A stretch of 64,000 nt of DNA from Manihot esculenta (Eukaryota; Streptophyta; Magnoliopsida; Malpighiales; Euphorbiaceae): NCBI RefSeq assembly GCF_001659605.2, contig NC_035176.2, positions 19,795,122 through 19,859,121 on the forward strand. Reading direction: 5' to 3'. The notes beneath the pieces were generated by a model. It had not been told where the DNA came from. It ran no database searches and saw nothing but the letters and a program-made list of their open reading frames with translations. The position numbers and the translations under genes were made by a program. Below are positions 54,890-64,000 of the stretch, piece by piece (position 1 is the first letter of the stretch; every line of letters starts with the position of its first letter).

Positions 54890-57800
54890 ACAACTGCACA
54901 GTCAAATAGGAACTAAATAGTTATTTATTTTAAAATTACAAGAATTAAATATTTACTATTTTGATATTAAATTAAAATAATTATTCTTTAGATATTATAG
55001 ACACTACATAGCTATATTTTGAAATTATAGATATTAAATATTTATATATCATTAACTATTTTGTATATTTTTAAAAATAGAAAAATTAAATAATTAATTT
55101 TGCTTCTGAAAATATAAAATTATTATTATTTTATTTCAACCAAATTATTAAACCGATCCCAATCATAAACTGATTAGGTTATTCTTGCAGGGACTTGTCC
55201 CAATATCCCATTTCAAAACCGCCTAACTAACACCAATCAAGTATTAGCATTTTGTATATATATATATATGTATAAAATAATAGAAATCCCTGGTTGAATG
55301 AGTGGAACGCGTGATTCTACCTTCAAGGGGCTTTTGAAAAAATATAAAAAAAAACTTTAAGGGAAAAAAAAATTAGTGGAACCCATGATGTAAAATTGGC
55401 CCACCTACACGCATGTCTCTATACAAATAATAAACTTTCAAAATAAATAATTTTTTAATAAATTAATATATTCCATTTATTATAAAAATAAATTAAATAT
55501 TTAATTTTATAAATATATTAAAAGTAAAATGAGTGATATTTCATAAATGATTATTTTATTCATAAATTTTCATAATCATTAATAAATAAAATTAGAATAT
55601 CTTTAGAGTTGCTGATTTTAATAAGGATTCTTTTGTCTTATCATGAAACATTAATGGGAAAAATAAATAAAATTTTAGGAAGTGTTTAAAGAAACTAATA
55701 TCTTAGAATTTTTTTTTAATTTATTTTTGAAATAAAGAAAAAAATATTAACAAGAATAAAATACTAAATAAATCAGAATGTAAATTTAATATAATTTTAT
55801 TACTAAAGAAATTTTAATTGAATAATACTAATGTGATTTATAAAATTGGAGGATCTGTCTTAGGTATCCCAATCGAAGTAATATATAAAAAAACAGGTTG
55901 ACTTATTGGCGTTAGTTGGCAGGCTAATGCGGTGCGTATAATATAAGAATTGAATCAACCATTTTATTATGAAGACATGCTTGCCTTGGACATTAAGCCA
56001 CAATCATTTTTCCTTTTAATGTTAAATATGGGTGTTACTGCCTGATCAGCATAAATATATTAAATAAAGAAAACCTTCAGATGTTATTTTATTTTTAGAA
56101 CCATGAATTTTTTAAAAAAAAAACAATCTATGTGTATTGATTATAAAATATTTTTATATGGAAAATAAAATTTTATTATAAAATGTAATTGATAACATAA
56201 ATATAAATTACTTTTGCAATTAAAATGCATGTAAGTAAATAAGCCAAGTAAATCGATATTAATATACGAAGTTATTTTTAATAATAGAGATAACTATTTA
56301 TAAATCACAAAACTTTTCAATATAAAATGATTAAAAACTCATTAGTTGAATCATGATAATCTTTTAAATCCTTTTAGAAAAAGATAATCTTTTATTGCTT
56401 GGCAAGTGTGCAAGGCCTACTATATTAGAAAAGTTAAAAACAAAAGCAACATCTAGTCTAAAATGAAAATTTAATTTAAAAAAATTTGTAATCTTGACTC
56501 TGAATTTTATCATTTATTTAGATTGAATTTTAGAAATTCAACTATTTAATCTCTAACATTTCACTATTTTAAAATAAAAATTCTTCTGTTCGCTTTAAGT
56601 TAATTAACTATTAATAGGATATAAAGTTGCCTTTCATTTTTTTTTTTTTCAGTCTCATTCTTTTATTCATTTTCCTTCTTCCTTCTTCCCCTTTCCTTAC
56701 AAGAACAAAATTACTCTTCCTCTTATTTTAGCTAAACCAGAAAACATCACTGTGTTAGTTATTTTAGGTCTCGTCTTCCCATAATATTAATATGGAATTC
56801 AAATTTTTATTCACTTAATGAAAAACAGAAAAAATTTAAGAATTTCCATCCAAATGAATGCAAAGATAAATGAAAAACGTGGATTAAGCTACTTACTCTT
56901 AGCAGAGTTTCATTGTCCTTCATGATTCTATAACTCATTTGGCCTAATTTAGGATAGTGGTTATGAGATAGAAAAGGTATTAGGTACTCTTTTTACTTGG
57001 AGCTCATTGTTTAGAACAAGCATCGGTCCCTGCATGTATTTTTTAAATTATATCTTAATATATTTATTAAAAAATTTTTATTCAAGTAAATGCAATCTAA
57101 AATTAAACATGCACATCTAAAGAGTATGACCACTCAAATCATAGGAATCTATTAACCCTAATATATGAGGTTTCTATTTTATTTGACCATGACTACTCAA
57201 ATCATAGGAATCTATTAACCCTAACATATGATGTTTCTATTTTATTTTATATGAGACTCTTGCATACAAGTAGTGCTTCTAAGCATACATAATTTCTAAG
57301 TTTGACTCAGCACCTTGCAAATGAGGGAGATCTCTAGGTTGCTAGCATGCGTTTGATTCCACTTTTTGTGATCATTGGCTTTATAAACCTCCTAGGATAG
57401 ACCAAAGACTCTCCAAAAGAGATGAAACCTGATGCCAAAGACTGCCATATTCAGCCTTAGCAAGGAAGAAGCAATTTTGGCCAAAGGTTGGAATTCTTTC
57501 CTTCTTTGTTCATTCAAAATTCAAACCACATATTCCATAACCAAAGAAGCATAAAATAAGGAAAGAAAATATTCCAAATAACTAGAAAATAAAAGGTTCT
57601 TAAAAGGGAATCAAGCCAAATAGAGAATCCTTGTCCTAAAAGGAAAGGAAATCCCTTTCTAACTAGGAGAGAGTTTCAGCCAAGGGATAAGGAGAAACCT
57701 AACCACCACTTCTAATCTATCCTAATATAAAAACAATACATTAAAAAAATTAAAATAAAGATAAAAAAATAAGAGAACATAACAAAGAGAAAAAGAAAAG

Positions 57801-58858
57801 CATTAATAACAAAAATTGCCCTACCGCCACCTTAGCTCCCTGGTTTCCAGATTAGTATCAAATTTGTTAATTACGGAAAAAATAGCAAACAAACTCACAA
57901 AAATATGAAAATTTTCATTATTAAACTTAAAATATAGAAATAAAATATGGAAAAATAAGTGAGTCAAAATCAATTTTAGATTAAGTGGTAGCCTTCAAAA
58001 ATCAATTGTCTCTGATAGTGGAAGATTGTGGGCATTGATATTGTATTTGATTTGGCATTAATATAGAGGTGTGAATGTAAGAAGCTCAAAAGGAAAAGTT
58101 TTAGTTCACTTCTCAATATTGAATTTAGACTTAATAATCACCTAATTTTATTTTTTAGAAGTCGAGTTATTGGTCATCAAATTTGTATCACGAGTTAGAA
58201 CCATCAAGACTAACTCTGATTATCTTTAAAGTTTTGAAAAATAATATATTTTTTAAAAATTTGATTTTAGCAATTAATATATAAAAATTATATGAAATTT
58301 CATGAAGAATTAAATACAAATATTTGGAGGCTATTTTATGTGCCAATCAAAATAGAAACTCAGATAGAAATGGCTAGTTCTTACTAAATTAAAGCAAATT
58401 TGAAATGATGTTCATATACTTTTATGATTTGATAAAACTTTAACTTGATTCAACAATAGAAAATAGAAAAGTTGAAGAAGAAGAAAGAAATAGGCAAGGT
58501 GACTTGCTTTGAGAGGGATGAAAACCAAGGAGGCTTCTTAGCTTCCTAAGTTTGTTTTTCATTCTTTTAGGAGATTGAAAGAAAATTTTTAGCTACTGAT
58601 AGAGAGGTTTGACTACCAAAAGAATGGGGTTGGTCTTCTTAGGGTTTTCAAAGGAAGTTGACCTAATCCTATAAGGAAAGAGATTTCCTTCCTTTTCAAG
58701 AGGATGGCCAATCCTCTCTCCATTTAGGTTAGAAAATAAGCTCTTTTAATTATTTTAAGGTTCCAAAAAGTCCTCTTAAAACCTTTAAAAATTATGCAAA
58801 AGACTCTGTATCTCTATTTGGCTCTAGCTTATTAAACCTTTGACACAAATAGGCATTA
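54890..58858. other. no gene seen; AT-rich DNA with one tandem duplication
   Basis: The sequence is AT-rich with a TATATATATATA tract at 55256-55268 and T runs near 56640. A direct duplication of about 57 bp with period 63 occurs at 57128-57184 and 57191-57247 (unit GA(C/T)CACTCAAATCATAGG and following). No open frame with family character was found on either strand. Confidence 0.5.
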
Positions 58859-59006
58859 TGTGGAACCCCACATCGATTGAAACAAGAGAATTTAAAGGAT
58901 TTGCAATAGCTAGTTCAAAACTATAAATAACGCGAGTTAATCATTTTGAGTCAAGTAGCAAATAAGCCTAAAAATTATTTAAATTAGTTTTAGCTAGACT
59001 ATTACA
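58859..59006 (+). repeat. 5' LTR of the TRIM
   Basis: 148 bp, TGTGGAACCCCACATCG to GACTATTACA; the PBS begins 1 base after it. Confidence 0.88.
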
Positions 59007-59212
59007 ATTGATATTAGAGCCACTATAAATTAAAAAAAAATTATATAAAACTAGTAGATCTGTGAGAAAAAAGCTACCTATAGGACGAGGAGGAGCCATT
59101 CAAGACACTAGCAAAACTACAATATTGAGTGATTAGTACTGGCTTAGTAATTGTACTTGATCTAGCATAGCAAGATTGTGATAGGAACATCGAAAAATTA
59201 AGTAGAGGAGAG

Positions 59213-59360
59213 TGTGGAATCCCACATCAGTGGGAAAAGAGAATTTACAGGATTTATAATAGTTAGTACAGAACTACTAAATAATTTGGATTAACCATTT
59301 TGAGTTTAGTGAAAAATGAATTCAAAAGTTATTTAAGCTAGTTTTAATCAGACTGTTACA
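59213..59360 (+). repeat. 3' LTR of the TRIM
   Basis: 148 bp, TGTGGAATCCCACATCAG to GACTGTTACA, directly after the purine tract and directly before the CATTA duplication. Confidence 0.88.
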
Positions 59361-59365
59361 CATTA

Positions 59366-60671
59366 AGCCTTATGGAAAAATTTTGTAAGAGAGCCTTAGG
59401 TCATGCCATGCTCGAGTGGCCTATGTTCTTGTCTTATTTCTTATTTTTATGCTACAACCTCACTGTATCATTTACCTTTCCCGCTTTGTTTTTGTATGGC
59501 ATAGATCAACATCCCAAAATTCCTTCCGATTGACTTCACAAGTGTTGGAGCTAATTGCAATTTTCATCATTGGTCCCTCATTACCTTGGATATGCATGTA
59601 CGCTAAGTACAAAATTAGGGGTCTGCAATTTGTTCACCACTTTAGTGAAGGTTAGAGATTATTCAAGAGTTGATAAAGTGTCTCGGTGTAATCAGATTTA
59701 AGCTTGCCATATTCAATGACTTGTTCAATTGCTTGAGTTATGTTGGAACTTTGTGCAGATCTTCGATTTTGACTTGATGTCCTGAATTAGGTCAAGATAA
59801 AGATGCAAATAAAAGCTAGTAGTAGATCAATAATTTAATTAATCAATCAAACACTTTAATTTATTAATCAAATTAATATTGTCTTAAATGCTAAAGTTCT
59901 ATTTGTATGTGAATTTCTAGGTTTAGTTATTGGCAATGAGAACATCAACTAATTATGGAAACTACTTTTACTATGTACCGAATGAAAATCGCTACTTACT
60001 CTGTCCTTTGTAAGTTATGGTTAGTACTTAGCATAATATATCATATCAACCTAAATAGTAACAAGTAACAAATGTATTTTTCATTCTTCAAACCTATGAT
60101 AATAATTATTGTAAATTAAAATTTTTTCGTCAGAAACTCCCGATGTGAAGTTGAGGCCATGTTAAATACCAAACCCTTTTATTTTGTATCATATGACCTT
60201 ATTTTAACTCTAATTCTTAATTATATATAAAGATTTATTATTAGAAAGCCCTCTTGATAAAGTCCATCTACTTTGATTAAATACTTTCTTCATTAAGAAT
60301 AATTAAAAGGATAATTCACCTTAAAAAGCTAAATACTTATGTATTTTGATGGTTTTATCCAAATATTTTAATTTTGATAATTTAGACCAAAATTGAAAAG
60401 TTTTGTATAAAATTTATCCTAATTAAAATTAGGATCAAGAGAATGTGCTCATGATGACAGCGCATATAAGTAGTTTTTTATTATTAAAAGTGGGTCCCTT
60501 TTGACACATAGATAAATGATAATTAACATTGAAAATCTAAACATTTATGCATTTTAGCAATTTTATCCCAATCTTTTAATTTTGACTATTTAATCCAAAA
60601 TTGAAAGATTTGCATAAGTTTTATACAATTTTGAAATCATATTCACTGAGAGTATGGTTTTGCATATGTAA
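59366..60671. other. no intact gene; possible copia scrap and a direct repeat
   Basis: 59400-59560 contains text such as IYLSRFVFVWHRS that faintly recalls the segment after copia integrase, but with frame breaks, so it is not called as a gene. 60313-60415 and 60528-60630 are diverged direct repeats (AAATACTTATGTATTTTGATGG against AAACATTTATGCATTTTAGC). The rest is AT-rich. Confidence 0.4.
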
Positions 60672-60960
60672 CACTACAAAAATCCATCAAATTACTAACG
60701 GATTTTACTAACGGATTGAAATCTATTAGTGATAATAATAGATGTTACTAACGGATTTGAGAAAATATATTATCCACTAACGGATGCACACAACTGTTAA
60801 TATTTCCGTTAGTGAGATACTAACCAATACATGGTCCGTCGCAGATCCGTAGTGAGATACTTACCGATGCATGGTCCGTTAAAAATCCGTTAGTGAGTTC
60901 ATTATAAATACATATCATGTTATTTTTATTAACGGACTCAATAATCTGTTAATGAATTGA
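60672..60960 (+). mobile_element. CACTA element left end with subterminal repeats
   Basis: CACTACAAAAATCCATC starts at 60672. Within the next 280 bp the motif CTAACGGAT (or its complement ATCCGTTAG) recurs about eight times, for example at 60704, 60749, 60779 and 60885. This is the layout of a CACTA terminus. No matching right end (TTTTTGTAGTG) was found to the window edge. The element is truncated, interrupted, or extends past the window. Confidence 0.65.
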
Positions 60961-61752
60961 CCCAATTAAATGATATCCCAATGTCAAATCCCTAATTCTT
61001 GTTTTTACACATTTGTAAATTTCAATCTCGCTGAAGTCTCATTTTGCATCGAATGAGTGTAACTTCCACCGCCATCACCGTTTACCATCCAATGCCATCA
61101 CCATCGTCAGGTGTGTTATTCCTACCATCACCGTCGATAGATGAGCATTCAGGAGATTGATATGCGTTACGATTTCCATTCAACAGTACTACTGGTGTGC
61201 TTGAATAATTAATGTATTCTTTTTATTTCATGATCTTGTATCCATGATAATCATCAATGAACTCTCTTGTTTGTAAATTCGCATTCGACATTTTTTGAGA
61301 AGATGGTGTTACGACAACCATTATTATTTGCGCTGATGCACTAACACACTTCTGCACTGCCCTGTTATAAAGACAAAATGAAATGGCCTCTTCTTGGTTG
61401 GTTGTGTAAAAGGGTTGCCTCTATCTATCTTGATATGGAGAATTTGAGATGGACCATTGAGGAAACTTTTTTCTTTTTCATTTTTGTTGATTTATAAGCA
61501 TGGACTTTCTAAAACACATCTCAAGCTTTAGCCAGAGAATATACACGAATCGAAGAATCCAAGTTTTGAAAATGAAAGTTTAAATTCTTAATCTTCAATT
61601 CTATCTTCACTTTTCCGAGTTCATTTGGAGCTTTGGCATATTTTTTCGGAACTCATCAAGAGAGTTTCAAGGTATCACTTTGCTGTTCTGATTAATCTCA
61701 GGCTAGATATGTTATACCCCACTAATGATGAATAGCATGGAGAGAAGTCTAT

Positions 61753-61868
61753 GCAGGAGTAGCAAAGTCATGTTTAGAATAGGATAAATCTTTGCAGGAG
61801 TAGCACCTTGCAGAAGATAAGCCTTTGCAGGAGTAGCAAACCCCGCTAATGATGCAGGAGTAGCAAAG
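61753..61868 (+). repeat. GCAGGAGTAGCAAAG short repeats
   Basis: Four near-identical copies start at 61753, 61794, 61827 and 61854 with irregular spacing of 27 to 41 bp. All keep GCAGGAGTAGCA. They lie within the presumed interior of the element that starts at 60672. Confidence 0.6.
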
Positions 61869-62856
61869 TCTTTGCTGCTCTGATTTACACCATTGAGTTT
61901 TCATTAGGCTTGTTTGTAATTTTTGTTCCCATCGTTTGTAATGACATGGGGAAAGGTAGAAGATTAATCTGAACATGTGACTCTTTCTGTATGTATATAT
62001 AACTTTCTCCTATAGTCTATCACATCATCTATGAACTGAGAAAAGAAAACATATATTTAAGAAAATTCCATAACCTACCCATAGATTTAAAAATAATAGG
62101 GTAAGGGAATAAAATATTTAATGACGTCTAAAGAAAAGCTATTGTGATGCCAATTACATTTTCTTTTTTGGGTCTAAGGTGTTTAATTAATGGTGTTGCT
62201 ACTTTTTTTTTTTTTCAAATGTTGATAGATATTTTTTTTTACATGAGTATTAACCTTGAGATACAAGGATGATTAAGACCCTTGTGGCATTTTATATTAT
62301 GTGGCAAGAGAAGAGATAAAGAGAGAAAGATTAAGTTGGAATTATATGTTTGGAGCATTGTTTCCACGTAGAGCAGTACTGTCTTAAAAAGCTAAGAGCA
62401 TTCTAGAGATTCATGAGATTCATGGAAATTTTGAAACACCAAGTACAGAGAGATAGAGAGGAGTGAAGAGAGAGAGACTCTTAGCAGAACTATTTGACCA
62501 AATTTACATGAACTCTAACACAAACTCTCTATATAAGCATATATAATATATATATATATATATTATTTTTTTAAAAAAAAATTATTTCCTTATTTTTCCG
62601 CTCAAAATATATATTCTTTTTTTACCATATACGGTTTTATGTGTAAATTTTCAAGATGAGATATTTACATAATAATATATAATTAATTAAGTTATAGACA
62701 TAGAGCACATGTGATTTGGTGTTTGAAATTAATATTATTACTGCATATTTTGCGTATAATGCATAAATTAATGGCTACTTTTCAGGCTCCGTTCCAAGAT
62801 AAGGTTTATAAGTATTCTGGTTTCATATCAGCATAGTGATTGTAGTTATTATGTCT
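61869..62856. other. no gene seen
   Basis: AT-rich DNA with T runs (62200-62215, 62232-62240) and a TA dinucleotide tract at about 62545-62565. No element ends were identified. Confidence 0.45.
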
Positions 62857-63324
62857 TGATCAGTCTAAATTTAGACCATTTTATCATGATATTATTAATG
62901 TTAATTTATACTTTTTATGCCTAATTTTGTGATTCTGATATTATTTTACAGAAAATGGTGTAAAGAGGTAATTTGGAGAAAATGCTCTTAAAACTGTCTA
63001 AAATGGAACGAGGGAGAACAAGCATGCCAAGTTGCAATTGAAAAGGAGATAAATAAGGAAAGTAATTTGAAATTCAAATTTCAAATCTTCAAGGACATTC
63101 AAAATTCAGCTTATTCAAGAAGCCAAATCTGAAGGAGATACACATTCAAAATTCAAAATTCAAAATTTAAAAGAAGGCTCCACCTCATCAAAGCAACTTG
63201 GGCAACAAGTTAAACATTGGGCAGCAAGCATGGACAGCAAGGAAGAGCTAAGGCAACACCTTCACACTATAAAAGAACACACAAAGGAGCCGCCGAACCT
63301 TTCTTGACCCTTGGACATTCGGCC
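62857..63324 (+). repeat. second Athila-like LTR start, interrupted
   Basis: It begins TGATCAGTCTAAATTT and parallels 53386 onward. It contains CTATAAAAG at 63267-63275. At 63325 it is cut by the Ty3 LTR; the continuation would lie outside the window. Confidence 0.5.
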
Positions 63325-64000
63325 TGTAATACCCGGCTAGACTCCGGTATCGGAATTCCTACCGTCCGGTGGAATTTCGGATGTCAGAGACCTCTAGAAG
63401 GGTAAAACCATGTTTTCATGAAATGTTTTAATGTTTTTGATGATTTTAAGTAAAGAGGAAATGAGTTTTTGAATAAAAAAACACCCTTGGAGGAAACTCA
63501 GGTTCGGCCGCCGAAACTCAAAGTTCGGCCGCCGAACATGCATGCACTTCGAGAGTGCTTTAGGCCCCCGAATGTATAAGTGAGGAAAGTCCAGGTTCGG
63601 CCGCCGAACCTCAAGTTCGGCCGCCGAACATGGCATGCATGCGGAGGCACTTTCGGCCCCCGAACGTGGCCTGGCCAGCCACTATAAAAGGGTCCCTTAG
63701 CCGAAAACGGGCGAGCTTTTTCCCCATTTTCGGCCAAGGTGAGTCCTTCCGCCATTCCTCACCATCCTTGAGTTCTTTCCTTCAAATCTTTCAAGTTTTT
63801 CACAAGCTTTTGCTTTGTTTTGAAGATTTTTGAGTTTAAAGCAAGTTTTGGAGCTTTGAGGTTCAAGAACTCAAAATCTCCCACCTCCGAGTTTAGGACG
63901 TCTCTCTCTCGATCTTCAAGAGGTAAGAGCCGATCTTAAGCTCATTTCATGTTTAAAGTAAGTTTTATGCAAGATCTATGGGGTAGAATGCATGTTTAGC
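63325..64000 (+). repeat. start of a further LTR of the TTCGGC Ty3 family, cut by the window edge
   Basis: It begins TGTAATACCCGGCTAG at 63325 after CGGCC (63320-63324), the likely TSD. It matches the minus-strand start of the inner element's LTR. Whether it is a solo LTR or a full element cannot be told from this window. Confidence 0.85.
63503..63690 (+). promoter_or_regulatory. paired palindromes and TATA box in the LTR at 63325
   Basis: Exact TTCGGCCGCCGAA lies at 63503 and 63524 (21 apart) and at 63596 and 63616 (20 apart). A variant TTCGGCCCCCGAA is at 63652 and CTATAAAAG at 63682-63690. The order and spacing mirror the inner element's 5' LTR. Confidence 0.6.

Larger units (their letters stand above)
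58859..59360 (+). mobile_element. TRIM (terminal-repeat retrotransposon in miniature), complete, TSD CATTA
   Basis: This is a 502-bp element with two LTRs of exactly 148 bp (58859-59006 and 59213-59360). Both begin TGTGGAA(C/T)CCCACATC and end ATTACA or GTTACA. A PBS TTGATATTAGAGCCAC lies at 59008-59023 (initiator tRNA-Met type) and a purine tract AGTAGAGGAGAG at 59201-59212. The flanks are perfect CATTA duplications (58854-58858 and 59361-59365). It encodes no protein and must be moved by enzymes of another element. The LTRs differ at many positions, so it is not recent. Confidence 0.9.

Noticed and set aside
59416..59655. 79-codon ORF with a hydrophobic N-terminus, possible small membrane protein
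   Set aside because: The text faintly resembles a decayed copia segment in a mixture of frames, and the surroundings are noncoding. Not strong enough to call.
1..64000. tRNA or rRNA genes
   Set aside because: Only PBS-type 12-16 base complements of initiator tRNA-Met were found; no cloverleaf or rRNA core was recognised by eye.

Overview
This window is plant nuclear DNA from a repeat-rich chromosomal region. No intact host gene was recognised. The evidence for a plant is the En/Spm-type transposase with spliced exons, LTR retrotransposons primed by initiator tRNA-Met, a plant L1-type LINE with a DUF4283 ORF1 and a terminal RNase H, and an AT-rich background with GC-rich LTR islands. A eudicot is likely. 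A Euphorbiaceae-like genome is only a guess.

The left 27 kb is a stack of nested elements whose order is fixed by target-site duplications (TSDs). The oldest layer is a Ty1/copia element on the minus strand (gag at 3732-4225, LTR at 26598-26972). A CACTA transposon (1-3731) broke into its gag. A small non-autonomous LTR element (4290-26542, TSD GGGTA) entered its leader. A degenerate Ty3 element with 2,277-bp LTRs (6422-25322) sits in that one. Inside the second LTR of the Ty3 element lies a young, apparently intact chromodomain Ty3 element on the minus strand (13705-23906, TSD GCCGA) with a 1,662-codon gag-pol.

Bases 28040-34042 hold a full-looking LINE with two long ORFs. From 34 to 45 kb there are a long-arm AT-rich repeat family in two opposite copies (34435-35345 and 41367-43035), a Tat-like Ty3 3' end with tandem repeats and an LTR (36520-39177), and AT-rich DNA. 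Bases 45078-49694 are a solo LTR of the same 2.3-kb Ty3 family, with a second solo LTR of that family inserted in it in reverse (47289-49610). A decayed host-gene tail follows (49695-50000).

From 50.6 kb to the end are a decayed CACTA-like unit (to 53296), an Athila-like LTR (53386-54889), mostly featureless AT-rich DNA, a complete 502-bp TRIM (58859-59360, TSD CATTA), a CACTA left end (60672), a second Athila-like LTR start (62857), and the start of a fifth LTR insertion of the TTCGGC family (63325 to the edge).

The most unusual signal is shared by all LTRs of that family. Short palindromes of the form TTCGGC-N-GCCGAA occur in pairs spaced 20 or 21 bp apart just upstream of the TATA position, with further copies in a tandem array downstream. 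All statements are from reading the sequence; no alignments or database searches were run.
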